Assembly (NCBI GenBank): GCA_017550625.1
Contig: JAFZOL010000049.1
Span: 1-61,517 of the forward strand
Source of the DNA: Clostridia bacterium
GTDB taxonomy: Bacteria; Bacillota; Clostridia; Oscillospirales; Acutalibacteraceae
Length of the DNA: 61,517 nt
Direction: 5' to 3'
The position numbers and the translations under genes are program-made. Under the pieces are notes generated by a model that searched no databases, was not told where the DNA came from, and saw nothing but the letters and a program-made list of their open reading frames with translations. Positions 1 to 8,645 of this stretch are shown in pieces (position 1 is the first letter of the stretch; every line of letters starts with the position of its first letter).

Positions 1-1040
1 GGTGATCTCTTCGGCCCAGACGTGTTCGCCGGTGGCGGGGATCTCTTCGGGCTCGGTCTCTTCGCCGCACACGGTGCACACGTAGTGGCCGCTGCCGGCC
101 TCGCCGCAGGTGGGTTCCTGATCAACGGTGATCTCTTCGGCCCAGACGTGTTCACCGGTGGCGGGGATCTCTTCGGCGTCGCTGTCGGCGCCGCACACGG
201 TGCACACGTAATGGCCGCTGCCGGCCTCGCCGCAGGTGGGCTCCTGATCAACGGTGATCTCTTCGGCCCAGACGTGTTCGCCGGTGGCGGGGATCTCTTC
301 GGGGTCGCTGTCGGCGCCGCACACGGTGCACACGTAGTGGCCGCTGCCGGGCTCGCCGCAGGTGGCCTCCTGATCGTGGAACAGCTCTTCGCCCCAGGTG
401 TGCTCGCCGGTGGGATTGATATCAACTCTGTCGCTGTCCGCGTTGCAGACCGTGCACCGGTAAAAGCCATAGCCGTACTCGCCGCAGGTGGGCGCCTCGA
501 CCACGATCAGCTCGGTGCCCCAGGTGTGGTTGCCGGTGGGATCGATATAAACTCTGTCGCCCTCGGCGCCGCACACGGTGCACACGTAATGGCCGTAGCC
601 GTAATTGCCGCAGGTGGGCGCCTGATCCACGGCCAGATCGTTGCCCCAGGTGTGGTTGCCGGTGGGCTGGATCTCAACGGGGTCGCTGGGTGCGCCGCAG
701 TCTAAGCACACGTAGTGGCCGTAGCCGGCCTCGCCGCAGGTGGGCTCCTGATCGACGATCAGTTCGGGGCCCCAGGGGTGGTTGCCGTTGGCCGGGATCT
801 CAAAGGTGTCGCTCTTGGCGCCGCACACGGTGCAGACGTAGCGTCCGAGGCCGGGCTCGCTGCAGGTGGGCGAGGTTATCGTTTCCACCTCGCCGCCCCA
901 GGTGTGTTCGCCGGTGGCGGGGATCTCAACGGGATCGCTCGGGTCGCCGCAGATCGTGCACACGTAGTGGCCGCTGCCGGCCTCGCCGCAGGTGGGCTCG
1001 GTGTCGACGATCAGCTCGTCGCCCCAGACGTGCTGGCAGG
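1..1040 (-). repeat. 126-bp tandem coding repeats (about 8.3 copies)
   Basis: The repeat unit encodes the 42-residue CxxC module of the truncated gene. Copies nearest the window edge (1-375) are almost identical at DNA level, for example ggtgatctcttcggcccag at 1, 127 and 253. Copies further from the edge, near the N-terminus, are more diverged. This suggests recent expansion at the 3' side. Confidence 0.9.
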
Positions 1041-1614
1041 GCTGGTCGGGACCGCTGTTGGCCCAGGTGAACTCGATATACTGAAGATAGATCGCGCCGT
1101 TCTTCGAACGCACGCCGACGTACTCATAGTCGTCGGTGATATTGAGAGTCAACACGGACTCGTAGTCGGCTTCGAACATGATGGAACCGATCAGAGTACC
1201 TTTGGCACTGTTGTCGTAGAGGTCCGACGCCGCCGTATATGCGGTGTTTTTGCCGTAGACCTGAAGTTCTCTCTGTCCGCTGTACTTAGCTTCTGTTTTT
1301 TCGTGCCAGACGATCGTCACGCTCGTGATCTTGCCGCCGGACGTGGTGGAAACGATGCCGGAATTGTTTTTGGCGCGCATCTGGATCGAACCGCCGTCCG
1401 CGGCAGTATTGCCCGCGTAAACGGCGCCGGAATCGCCTTCAACGTCAGTAGAATCTGCATAACTGGTGCCGGACGCGGCGAAATTCTCGCTCGTCAGATG
1501 GTCCGTCACGTTTGTCGCCCAGGCGACGGCCTCAAGCGTCAGCGTGCCGCAGACGGAGAAGACCATCAAAAGGCTTAGCAGGATGCTGAGGGGTTTTTTG
1601 ATCATACGTTTCAT
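1..1614 (-). CDS. Secreted CxxC-repeat protein, 3' end cut by window
   Basis: The reading frame is open from an ATG at 1614 to the window edge (538 codons, no stop seen), so the C-terminus is missing. An AAAGGAGG ribosome binding site lies 7-8 bases upstream. Residues 1 to about 30 form a signal peptide (MKRMIKK, then a hydrophobic stretch ending near VAWA). Residues about 30-185 look like a beta-rich surface module with SGAVYAG, GIVSTTSGGKITSVTIVW and YVGVRSKNGAIYL. From about residue 190 there are eight full 42-residue repeats and the start of a ninth, each with PTCGEAGxGHYVCTVCG followed by EIPATGEHxW. The spaced cysteines and histidines suggest small zinc- or disulphide-stabilised domains. 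The same repeat occurs twice near the end of the protein at 57368-61234. The role is unknown; a surface protein is likely. Confidence 0.9.
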   Translation of the reverse strand, partial: MKRMIKKPLSILLSLLMVFSVCGTLTLEAVAWATNVTDHLTSENFAASGTSYADSTDVEGDSGAVYAGNTAADGGSIQMRAKNNSGIVSTTSGGKITSVTIVWHEKTEAKYSGQRELQVYGKNTAYTAASDLYDNSAKGTLIGSIMFEADYESVLTLNITDDYEYVGVRSKNGAIYLQYIEFTWANSGPDQPCQHVWGDELIVDTEPTCGEAGSGHYVCTICGDPSDPVEIPATGEHTWGGEVETITSPTCSEPGLGRYVCTVCGAKSDTFEIPANGNHPWGPELIVDQEPTCGEAGYGHYVCLDCGAPSDPVEIQPTGNHTWGNDLAVDQAPTCGNYGYGHYVCTVCGAEGDRVYIDPTGNHTWGTELIVVEAPTCGEYGYGFYRCTVCNADSDRVDINPTGEHTWGEELFHDQEATCGEPGSGHYVCTVCGADSDPEEIPATGEHVWAEEITVDQEPTCGEAGSGHYVCTVCGADSDAEEIPATGEHVWAEEITVDQEPTCGEAGSGHYVCTVCGEETEPEEIPATGEHVWAEEIT

Positions 1615-1670
1615 AAACGTGCCTCCTTTTATCGCGCCGGTTGCCGCGGGCGCACGCGGTAGTCACCTAT

Positions 1671-1699
1671 ATTATACATTCCCGCGCGCGGGATTGCAA
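1671..1699 (-). promoter_or_regulatory. Promoter of the CxxC-repeat gene
   Basis: On the minus strand there is TTGCAA, a 17-bp spacer containing the palindrome CCCGCGCGCGGG, and a perfect TATAAT. The start codon is about 57 bases downstream of the -10 box. Confidence 0.7.
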
Positions 1700-1702
1700 T
1701 AG

Positions 1703-1741
1703 AAAACGCGCCCGATCCGATAAAATCAGGCGCGTTTTTTT
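1703..1741 (-). terminator. Terminator of the lipoprotein gene
   Basis: Arms AACGCGCC and GGCGCGTT are separated by a 16-base loop, with T runs on either side. It lies directly after the stop codon of the minus-strand gene that ends at 1743. Confidence 0.75.
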
Positions 1742-1742
1742 A

Positions 1743-2762
1743 TCAATATGAAAATCCGGAATACACAACGGTGTTTTCGAGCTTTATGCTCTTGTTGTCG
1801 AGCGAGAAGAGCACGATCTTCATGTGCCCGAGCAGGATCTCGGCGTCGCAATGGTGCCTGAGTGAAACGAGCCTGCCGTCGGGTGTGAGCTCGGCTGTGA
1901 TCGTGTAATTCGTGTACAAGATCCGGATACCGCTGAACTCCTTGATCTGCGGCACGCTGCCGAGCGCCGCCTCCACGTCCTCGCGGAACATCACGCTGCC
2001 CACGGCCTCGAGGTGACGGGGGGTCGCTTTGTCGGGCGTGTCCTCGTCCGCCATCAAGATCGTGATCCGGTAATTGCCGCCGGATTCTTCCAGCGTCGCC
2101 GAAACGACGGCGCTGTCGTCCGCGAGGCCCCAGCCGAGCATGTTTTCGCCGCTCGACGGCGTCCCCTTCACCCCGGCAACGTGCTCGGCGGTGGTTTCGT
2201 CCTTGGCGAAGCTGCCGATGCTGTCGCGGATCATGCCGTCCACCGTGGCGTTGCCGGTCATGTTCACGTCGCTGATCTTCTGGTGTTCCACCTTGTCGTA
2301 CGAGGCGGAGCAGTTAAACCTGACGTCGTTCACGGCGGCGGCGAAAAACGACACGATTGCGGCCTTCGTCGCGGGCACGGCAGGCGCGGGCGGCTCGGTG
2401 ACGGTCGGCGGCGCTTCGGTCGTCGGCACGGTCGGGGCAGGGGAGGTCGGCGCGGCCGGCGTTTCGACCGTCGTCTCCCCGCCGGGCGCGGGCACAGTCG
2501 GCGTTCCGGCAGTCGTCTCCCCGCCGGGCACGGATGCGGTCACAGTCGGATCCGTATAGGGAACCTCCGCGGGCAGCGTCGTTTCGGCGGTCACGGGCGC
2601 GTTTTCCGTCGCGCCGGTTTCTTTCTCCTGTTTCGCGCCCGTTCTGGCGCACGAAGACGCGCAAAACAGCATCAGCGCCGCCGCGGCGACACACATCGCC
2701 CGCCGTGCCGTCCCCTTGGCGGCTTTTTGATCGGTACGCTTATTCAGGTTCGTTTGCGTCAC
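1743..2762 (-). CDS. Putative lipoprotein with Thr/Pro-rich linker
   Basis: A GTG start at 2762 is preferred: GGAAGGGAGA lies 9 bases upstream, and the longer upstream frame has no ribosome binding site and reads low-complexity sequence. The product is 339 residues. A positively charged N-terminus is followed by a hydrophobic stretch ending LMLFCASSC, which resembles a lipobox (S-S-C, not the usual L-A-G-C). A linker of about 70 residues rich in Thr, Pro, Glu and Val follows, then a C-terminal domain of about 200 residues containing YDKVEHQKISDVNMTGNATV. No family is recognised. The C-terminal domain is probably extracellular and membrane-tethered. It is transcribed away from ychF. Confidence 0.8.
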   Translation of the reverse strand: MTQTNLNKRTDQKAAKGTARRAMCVAAAALMLFCASSCARTGAKQEKETGATENAPVTAETTLPAEVPYTDPTVTASVPGGETTAGTPTVPAPGGETTVETPAAPTSPAPTVPTTEAPPTVTEPPAPAVPATKAAIVSFFAAAVNDVRFNCSASYDKVEHQKISDVNMTGNATVDGMIRDSIGSFAKDETTAEHVAGVKGTPSSGENMLGWGLADDSAVVSATLEESGGNYRITILMADEDTPDKATPRHLEAVGSVMFREDVEAALGSVPQIKEFSGIRILYTNYTITAELTPDGRLVSLRHHCDAEILLGHMKIVLFSLDNKSIKLENTVVYSGFSY

Positions 2763-2825
2763 GTTCTTTTTCTCCCTTCCGGCAAAGGGAGCCGAACACG
2801 CCCCGCCGTTTGGTATTGTGTCTCC

Positions 2826-2854
2826 ATTGAACCATGTTTCGCTTCTTTTGTCAA
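2826..2854 (-). promoter_or_regulatory. Promoter of the lipoprotein gene
   Basis: A perfect minus-strand TTGACA, a 17-bp spacer and a weak TTCAAT -10 box are present. The start codon is about 64 bases downstream. Confidence 0.5.
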
Positions 2855-2896
2855 GTCCCGTCACACAGGGCGGGGCAAGTTCTCTTTGAAAGGGTA

Positions 2897-2925
2897 TTGA
2901 AATCCCTTTTATCATTTGATATAAT
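2897..2925 (+). promoter_or_regulatory. Promoter of ychF
   Basis: TTGAAA, a 17-bp spacer and a perfect TATAAT are present, with the ychF start codon 33 bases downstream. The rest of the 195-bp gap 2763-2957 holds only the divergent lipoprotein promoter. Confidence 0.85.
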
Positions 2926-2957
2926 GAATCTCAGTGCGAAAGGAGACGTGATGCATT

Positions 2958-4052
2958 ATGAAACTCGGCATCGTGGGGCTGCCGAACGTCGGCAAGTCCA
3001 CCCTGTTCAACGCGCTCACCAACGCGGGGGCGCAGGCGGCGAACTACGCCTTCTGCACCATCGAGCCCAACGTCGGCGTGGTGGCGGTGCCCGACAAGCG
3101 CCTCGACGCCCTCGCGGCGCTTTACCATCCCGACAAGATCACCCCCGCCTCGATCGAATTCGTGGATATTGCGGGCCTCGTGAAGGGCGCGAGCAAGGGC
3201 GAGGGCCTCGGCAACAAGTTTTTGTCGCACATCCGCGAGGTGGACGCGATCGTCCACGTGGTGCGGTGCTTTGAGGACGACGACATCGTGCACGTGGACG
3301 GATCCATCGACCCGGTGCGCGACATCGAGACCATCAACTACGAGCTCATCTTATCCGACCTCGACGTGCTGCAGCGGCGCATCGACCGCGACCTGAAGGC
3401 CATGAAGGGCGATAAGTCCCTCGGCGCGGACATCGGCTTTTTCAACCGCGTGAAGGCGGCTCTCAACGACGGGACCTCCGCCCGCGCGGTGGAGATGACC
3501 GACGACGAGCGCGAGACGCTTTCGGGCGTGGCGCTGCTGTCGTCCAAGCCCGTGATCTACGCCTGCAACATGAGCGAGGGCGACTTCGCCGCGGGCGTGG
3601 AGACGAACGAAAACTATCAGAAGGTCGTGGCGTGGGCCGAGCGCGAGGGCAGCGCCGTGCTGCCCATCTGCGCCGAGCTCGAGGCGCAGATCGCCGAGCT
3701 GCCGCAGGACGAGAAAGAGATGTTTTTATCCGAGCTCGGCGTCACGTCGTCGGGCCTCGACAAGCTCGTGGAGAAGAGCTACGATCTGTTGGGACTCATG
3801 TCGTTCCTCACCGCGGGCAAGCCCGAGGTGCGCGCGTGGACCATCAAAAAGGGCACCAAGGCGCCGCAGGCCGCGGGCAAGATCCACTCCGATTTCGAGC
3901 GCGGCTTCATCCGCGCCGAGGTCATCTCGTTCGACGAGCTGATGAAAAACGGCAGCATGGCCGCCGCGAAAGAAAAAGGGCTCGTGAGAAGCGAAGGGAA
4001 GGAGTACGTGATGCAGGACGGCGACGTGGTGCTGTTCCGCTTCAACGTATAA
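2958..4052 (+). CDS. ychF: Ribosome-binding ATPase YchF (Obg/OLA1 family)
   Basis: The product is 364 residues, the normal size for YchF. The P-loop GLPNVGKST is at residues 7-15. The G2/G3 region shows [12 protein letters not shown] and [20 protein letters not shown]. The G4 position carries NMSE in place of NKxD, which in this family gives preference for ATP over GTP. The C-terminal part (about 280-364) is the TGS domain ([25 protein letters not shown] is split across its start). AGGAGA precedes the ATG. The family associates with ribosomes and affects translation and the redox stress response. Confidence 0.97.
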   Translation: MKLGIVGLPNVGKSTLFNALTNAGAQAANYAFCTIEPNVGVVAVPDKRLDALAALYHPDKITPASIEFVDIAGLVKGASKGEGLGNKFLSHIREVDAIVHVVRCFEDDDIVHVDGSIDPVRDIETINYELILSDLDVLQRRIDRDLKAMKGDKSLGADIGFFNRVKAALNDGTSARAVEMTDDERETLSGVALLSSKPVIYACNMSEGDFAAGVETNENYQKVVAWAEREGSAVLPICAELEAQIAELPQDEKEMFLSELGVTSSGLDKLVEKSYDLLGLMSFLTAGKPEVRAWTIKKGTKAPQAAGKIHSDFERGFIRAEVISFDELMKNGSMAAAKEKGLVRSEGKEYVMQDGDVVLFRFNV

Positions 4053-4059
4053 TTTCGGC

Positions 4060-4419
4060 ATGGACGCAAACGATAAACTGACGGGCGTCGGGGTGTCGAG
4101 ACCCCTCGACGCCGAAGCGGAAGCCGAGATCACCCTCGTCCTCGCGCCGGACTTCACGGTGCAAAGCGCCGCGTTCCGCGTGTCGGGCGGCGGCCGCCTT
4201 GCCGACTGCGCCGAAGCGCTGTGCGGTCAGCTTGAGGGGCACGACGTCAGAGATCTCTTTCAGATGACCAACAACGTGATCTATTACAACGTCGAGCCGG
4301 ACCTTACGCGCGCCGACCTGTGGCAGGCGAGCGTATGCGTGCTGGCCGCCAAACGCGCCGCCGCCGACGTCTGCCGCAAAAACGGCCTCAAGTTCGAAAC
4401 CGAGTGCGATTGCGTTTAA
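4060..4419 (+). CDS. Small NifU_N-like protein of unknown function
   Basis: 119 residues, beginning 7 bases after the ychF stop, with no clear ribosome binding site of its own, so it may depend on translational coupling. The pattern of an N-terminal beta sheet (EITLVLAPDFTVQSAAFRVSG), a middle helix with CAEALCGQLEG and a C-terminal helix (ASVCVLAAKRAAADVCRKNG) resembles the NifU/IscU N-terminal fold. The usual three cysteine ligands are not at their standard places. It could be a degenerate Fe-S scaffold relative; this is an inference from pattern only. Confidence 0.6.
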   Translation: MDANDKLTGVGVSRPLDAEAEAEITLVLAPDFTVQSAAFRVSGGGRLADCAEALCGQLEGHDVRDLFQMTNNVIYYNVEPDLTRADLWQASVCVLAAKRAAADVCRKNGLKFETECDCV

Positions 4420-4420
4420 G

Positions 4421-4652
4421 AGCCGCCGGAGGCGGCGGGCAAGCGCGCTGCGCGCGCGGGTGCACGGTCCACGGGTGCACGGGAGCGCGGCGATGCCGCG
4501 CAGCACCGTTCACACCCCGTCACGAATCATCCCGCATCATTTTGTATTTTGTATTTTGTATTTTTCATTCTTCCCCTGGCCCCTGGCCCCTGGCCTCTGG
4601 CCCCTGGCCTCTGGCCCCCGGCCCCTCAATTTTGTATTTTGCATTTTGCATC
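4421..4652. repeat. Composite intergenic element (hairpins, GTGCACGG, GGCCYCT, TTTTGTA modules)
   Basis: It occupies almost the whole gap before tldD. In order it holds the hairpin gccgccggaggcggc, the hairpin gcgcgctgcgcgcgc, degenerate GGGTGCAC units, a gcgcgg/ccgcgc hairpin, a TTTTGTA run at 4540-4566, about seven TGGCCYC 7-mers at 4574-4625 and a second TTTTGTA/TTTTGCA run at 4628-4652. The tldD ribosome binding site follows at once. No gene is seen here. Confidence 0.8.
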
Positions 4653-4672
4653 AATAAAGGAGGATCCCCCCT

Positions 4673-6106
4673 ATGAAAGCACCCTTCTCCCCGTATCTTG
4701 CGGGGATCAAACCCGGGCTCCGGGCGCTGCTCGGCGCCCTGCAGCCCCATTTCGAGTACCTGAGCCTGTTGGCGACGGACTCCAAGGGCCTTGCGGTGCG
4801 CGTGTCGCGCCACGCGAAGAGCGTCGCGAGCTCCACGATGACCACCGAGCGCGGCGTGGTGGTGCGCGCCGCGAAAAACGGGCTTTACAGCGAATACGCG
4901 TTCAACCGCTTCGACCCCGAAAAGGCCGACGAAAAGGCCGACGAGATCTTAGCGGCGCTGAACGCCCAGTTCGCCCTGCTCGAGGCGACCGGCACCGCCG
5001 TGTACGACACCCCGCTGCTGCCGGACGAACCCGAAACCCTGTTCGTGGAAAAAGAGACCGCCGAGATGCCCGAAGAGACGGACGTGAAGGCCCTCGTCGA
5101 AAAGATGGTGGCCCTGCAGGAGGCGGCGCTCGCAAAGGACGAGCGCATCATCGAGTGCATGGTCAACGCCCAGTCCACCCATATCTCGAAGCTCTTTCTC
5201 ACGAAGAACCGCGATCTGTCGCAGAGCTACGTCTATTCCGAGGGCGTGATCGTGCCCTTCGCCACCGACGGCGAAAAGACCGTGAACGGCTATCAGGGCG
5301 TGGCGGATATCCGCGGCCCCGAGATCTTCGACACGCTCGGCGACCGCCTCGACAAGGCCGTTTCCACCGCCGTGGAGCTGTTGTCCGCGGGGCGCATCGA
5401 GCCCGGCGAATACGACGTCATCTCGTCGCCCGAGGTGTCGGGCCTCATCGCGCACGAGGCCTTCGGCCACGGCGTGGAGATGGATATGTTCGTCAAGGAC
5501 CGCGCGCTCGGCAAGGACTATATCGGCAAGCGCGTCGGCAGCGATTACGTGACGATGCACGAGGGCGCGCTCTGCGCCGAAAACGTGGCGAGCTACGCGT
5601 TCGACGACGAGGGGACGCTCGCCGGCGACGTGACCGAGATCGACAAGGGCATTCTGAAAACCGGCGTGTGCGACGCCCTGTCGGCGCTCCGGCTCGGCAC
5701 CGTGCCCACCGGCAACGGCAAGCGCGAGAACTTCGAGCACAAGGCCTATACCCGCATGACGAACACCGTGTTCGACTCGGGCGAGAGCACGCTTGACGAG
5801 ATGATCGCCTCGATCGACTACGGCTACCTGCTCGAGGGCATGGAGAGCGGCATGGAGGACCCGAAGCACTGGGGCATCCAGTGCATCCTGAAGCTCGGCC
5901 GCGAGATCAAAGACGGCAAGCTCACGGGCAAGATCGTGGCGCCCATCATTATGACCGGCTACGTGCCGGAGCTGCTCGGCAGCATTTCGATGCTGTCGTC
6001 CGACCGCGAGGTCTTCGGCAACGGCGGCTGCGGCAAGGGCCACAAGGAGTGGGTCAAAGTTTCCGACGGCGGCCCCTATATGAAAATGAAAGCGAGGCTG
6101 GGCTGA
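4673..6106 (+). CDS. tldD: TldD family metalloprotease subunit
   Basis: 477 residues, similar in length to Escherichia coli TldD. The catalytic motif HEAFGH is at residues 261-266 and a conserved cysteine lies in GGCGKG (about residue 453). In the family these two histidines and this cysteine bind the active-site zinc. TldD works as a heterodimer with TldE/PmbA and degrades unfolded or short peptides; in other bacteria it helps mature modified peptides. AAAGGAGG precedes the ATG. The stop overlaps the start of tldE (ATGA), so the two subunits are translationally coupled. Confidence 0.95.
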   Translation: MKAPFSPYLAGIKPGLRALLGALQPHFEYLSLLATDSKGLAVRVSRHAKSVASSTMTTERGVVVRAAKNGLYSEYAFNRFDPEKADEKADEILAALNAQFALLEATGTAVYDTPLLPDEPETLFVEKETAEMPEETDVKALVEKMVALQEAALAKDERIIECMVNAQSTHISKLFLTKNRDLSQSYVYSEGVIVPFATDGEKTVNGYQGVADIRGPEIFDTLGDRLDKAVSTAVELLSAGRIEPGEYDVISSPEVSGLIAHEAFGHGVEMDMFVKDRALGKDYIGKRVGSDYVTMHEGALCAENVASYAFDDEGTLAGDVTEIDKGILKTGVCDALSALRLGTVPTGNGKRENFEHKAYTRMTNTVFDSGESTLDEMIASIDYGYLLEGMESGMEDPKHWGIQCILKLGREIKDGKLTGKIVAPIIMTGYVPELLGSISMLSSDREVFGNGGCGKGHKEWVKVSDGGPYMKMKARLG

Positions 6107-7380
6107 TGACTGAAAAACTGATCGCTCTGTTAAAGGCTTCGGGCGTGCACGCGTGGGAAGTGACCGACGTTGTGACGGACGCCTGGGAGTTCTATTTCAT
6201 CCGGCATAAGCTGGACCAGAACCGCGCCGTATCGGTGCGCCACGTTTTCGTCAACGTGTTCGAGACCACCGACGGCTGCAAGACGCTGGGCTCCGCCTCC
6301 GCCGAGGTGCCGCTCGGCGCGACCGAGGACGAGATGAAAAAGCTGATAAGCGACCTCTCGTACCGCGCCACCCTCGTCAAAAACGCCTATTACCCCCTGA
6401 ACCCCGCCGTGGCCGACGAAGGCGAAAACGTGAAGATCGACGTGCCCGCCATCGCCAAGGCCTATATCGGCGCGCTCAGGTCCCTGCCCGAGACCGCCAC
6501 CGAGGATATCAACAGCTACGAGATCTTCGTGCGCGCCAAGAGCCGCCGCTTTATCAATTCCAACGGCGTGGACGTGCGCGAAACGTATCCGTCGTCGATG
6601 GCCGAGGTCATCGTGAACGCGCGCAGGGACGGCCACGAGATCGAATTATACCGCAGTTTTACCTCGGGCGAATGCGACGAGGCCGTGCTCAAAGAGGACC
6701 TTGTTGCCGCCATGCGGCAGGGCCGCGACCGCCTCGCCGCCGAAAAGACCCCCGCCCTCGGCAAGGTGGCGGTGGTGTTCTCGTCCGACGACGCGTGCGA
6801 GATCTACGATTATTTCTCCACGCGCCTCGACCCCGCCATGCTGTTCCGTCATTTTTCGGATTATAAGATCGGCGAGCCCATCAGCGACGCGCTCGCGGGC
6901 GACAAAGTGACCGTGCGCACCGTGAAAACCCTGCCCGGCTCTTCCGAAAACTTCAGTTACGACCGCGAGGGCGCGCCCATCCGCGACGAAACGCTGATGG
7001 AAAACGGCGTGCCGCGCTTTTTCACCGGCGGGCGCATGTTCTCTTGCCTCATGGGCCTCGAAAACACCTTCATCCCCACGAACGTGGTGTTCGGGGGCGG
7101 CACGAAGACCGAGGAGGAGATCCGCCGCGGCGCCTATCTCGAGGCCGTGGAGTTCTCGGACTTCCAGGTGGACCCCGTCACGGGCGACGTGTTCGGGGAA
7201 CTGAGACTCGGCTATTACCACGACGGGCAGGGGCACGTCACCCCCGTGTCCGGCGGCTCGGTGTCCGGCGATATGGGCGAGTTCCTCAAGACCATGACCA
7301 TGTCGAAGGAAACGAAACGCAACGACAACATTGTGTACCCGAAGCTCACGCGCCTCGAGGACGTGACCTTCGCGGGCTGA
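6106..7380 (+). CDS. tldE: TldE/PmbA family partner subunit
   Basis: 424 residues starting at the ATG that overlaps the tldD stop codon. As expected for the non-catalytic partner, it has no HExxxH motif. The C-terminal part, GGTKTEEEIRRGAYLEAVEF and SGGSVSGDMGEFL, is typical of PmbA. It pairs with TldD to form the hollow protease dimer. A strong terminator follows, so ychF-to-tldE may form one transcription unit, although an intergenic element separates the first two genes from tldD. Confidence 0.93.
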   Translation: MTEKLIALLKASGVHAWEVTDVVTDAWEFYFIRHKLDQNRAVSVRHVFVNVFETTDGCKTLGSASAEVPLGATEDEMKKLISDLSYRATLVKNAYYPLNPAVADEGENVKIDVPAIAKAYIGALRSLPETATEDINSYEIFVRAKSRRFINSNGVDVRETYPSSMAEVIVNARRDGHEIELYRSFTSGECDEAVLKEDLVAAMRQGRDRLAAEKTPALGKVAVVFSSDDACEIYDYFSTRLDPAMLFRHFSDYKIGEPISDALAGDKVTVRTVKTLPGSSENFSYDREGAPIRDETLMENGVPRFFTGGRMFSCLMGLENTFIPTNVVFGGGTKTEEEIRRGAYLEAVEFSDFQVDPVTGDVFGELRLGYYHDGQGHVTPVSGGSVSGDMGEFLKTMTMSKETKRNDNIVYPKLTRLEDVTFAG

Positions 7381-7395
7381 GCGAAACAAAAAAAG

Positions 7396-7430
7396 AAAGC
7401 TGAAAGCGGCCAACCGCTTCCAGCTTTTTT
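7396..7430 (+). terminator. Terminator after tldE
   Basis: Stem AAGCTGAAAGCGG / CCGCTTCCAGCTT with one internal mismatch and a CCAA loop, followed by TTTTTT. It begins 16 bases after the tldE stop codon. Confidence 0.92.
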
Positions 7431-7449
7431 GTTATATATCCATATTCCC

Positions 7450-7537
7450 GTGCACCCATGCACCCGTGCACCCGTGCACCCATGCACCCGTGCACCCGTG
7501 CACCCGTGCACCCATGCACCCATGCACCCGTGCACCC
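7450..7537. repeat. 8-bp minisatellite RTGCACCC, 11 units
   Basis: Eleven consecutive 8-mers, each GTGCACCC or ATGCACCC in mixed order, end at a small hairpin (gcgccgccgagcggcgcc). It lies between the tldE terminator and the convergent phosphodiesterase gene. Every frame is an open Cys/His/Pro-rich string, which I do not regard as coding. Confidence 0.92.
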
Positions 7538-7559
7538 GCGCCGCCGAGCGGCGCCTTTT

Positions 7560-8564
7560 TCAGACCAACGCCGTGCACAGCGTGATGAGCCACATGAAGC
7601 GCGAGATGATCCAGTCGAGCGGGTCGCGGTAATCGGGGCGCAGCTCGCCCTTCACGTCGGCAAACACGTGCGCCGGCACGCGGGCGGTCATTTTGTTTGT
7701 CTTTTCAATGCCGAGCGCATAGAGCGTGATCGCCGCCACGTCGCGGTCGCGCGTGTCGGCGTCCATCGTGCCGCCCGGGACCGTGGTCTTGCCGACGACC
7801 GCCACGGTGGTGTTGGTCTCGCGCATCGAGAACCTGCCGTGGCCGCCCTCTTTTTTGTGGCCGTGGTCGGCGCACACGATGAACAGGCCGTCTTCCATCA
7901 GGCCGTTGCGCTCGACGGCGTCGTAAATGCGGCCCACGTATCCGTCGGCGGTATGGATCGCGTCAAAATACTCCTGCGAGGCGCTGCCGTGGGCGTGGCC
8001 GGCGGCGTCCACGCCGTCGAGCTGCACGAAGAACACGGCGGGGGCGTTGCCCGCGTCGAAATAGTCGCAGATCGCGTCGGTCAGCTTTTCGTCGTTCGTG
8101 ATATTCACCTTCGTCACGCCGATGTCGTTTTCGATGATGCCGAAGTTGACGTTGTTCCAGTTGACGAACGAGGCAAGCTCCGCGTCCGGAAAGGCCTTGC
8201 GCGCCAGCGCGAACACGGAGGGATAGGCGGTGTCGGACGACCGCTCGTTTTCGCCGGAGTTGCCGTTATGGATGAGGTGCTTGAAATATGAAACGCCGGT
8301 CAGGATGGAGCCCCAGTTCGGGCCGCTGTCGGTGGGCACCTCGGTGCGGGCGGTGTAGTCCACCGCGCCGTTTGCGAAGATGCGGTCGAATTCGGGGGTG
8401 TCGGCGTCCTTGATGAAACGCCCGGCGCCGTCCACGCCGATGATGAACACGTGCTTATACGCGCCGAAGGAGCTTTGCTCCGTGCCGGGGCCCCCGGCGA
8501 ACGCGGGCGCGGCGCACGCGAAAACGAGCAGGATCGTAATGAGAACGGAAATGAGTTTCTTCAT
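7560..8564 (-). CDS. Secreted alkaline phosphatase/phosphodiesterase-like hydrolase
   Basis: 334 residues. MKKLISVLI at 8564 is chosen because AAAGGAG lies 8 bases upstream and a cleavable signal peptide (about residues 1-22, ending APAFA) follows at once. Metal-ligand motifs of the alkaline phosphatase superfamily appear in order: FIIGVDGAG, a nucleophile region TDSGPNWGSILTG, DGVDAAGHAHG, CADHGHKK and GGHGRF. This matches type I phosphodiesterase / nucleotide pyrophosphatase proteins that act outside the cell on phosphoesters. The substrate cannot be deduced. The C-terminus (LDWIISRFMWLITLCTALV) is hydrophobic and may anchor the enzyme. Confidence 0.88.
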   Translation of the reverse strand: MKKLISVLITILLVFACAAPAFAGGPGTEQSSFGAYKHVFIIGVDGAGRFIKDADTPEFDRIFANGAVDYTARTEVPTDSGPNWGSILTGVSYFKHLIHNGNSGENERSSDTAYPSVFALARKAFPDAELASFVNWNNVNFGIIENDIGVTKVNITNDEKLTDAICDYFDAGNAPAVFFVQLDGVDAAGHAHGSASQEYFDAIHTADGYVGRIYDAVERNGLMEDGLFIVCADHGHKKEGGHGRFSMRETNTTVAVVGKTTVPGGTMDADTRDRDVAAITLYALGIEKTNKMTARVPAHVFADVKGELRPDYRDPLDWIISRFMWLITLCTALV

Positions 8565-8596
8565 GGTCGGCACTCCTTTTCTCCGGCGAAGGGCCG

Positions 8597-8634
8597 GTCT
8601 GCTCTTATTATAGCAGACGCGCGGAAAAAAACAA
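8597..8634 (-). promoter_or_regulatory. Promoter with inverted repeat over -10 (phosphodiesterase gene)
   Basis: The minus strand shows TTGTTT (8634-8629), a 16-bp spacer and an extended -10 TGCTATAAT (TATAAT at 8612-8607). A 7-bp inverted repeat GTCTGCT / AGCAGAC (8597-8603 and 8612-8618) brackets the -10 box and could be an operator. Confidence 0.6.
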
Positions 8635-8645
8635 GCCCCTTGCGC

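Noticed and set aside
715-1578. A 287-codon plus-strand frame over the CxxC repeat gene
   Set aside because: It mirrors the tandem repeats; the minus-strand gene has a signal peptide, promoter and ribosome binding site.
7429-7632. Open frames reading Cys/His/Pro/Thr-rich strings through the RTGCACCC array
   Set aside because: An 8-bp repeat without stop codons is open in all frames; there is no ribosome binding site and the same strings occur in other gaps in either orientation.
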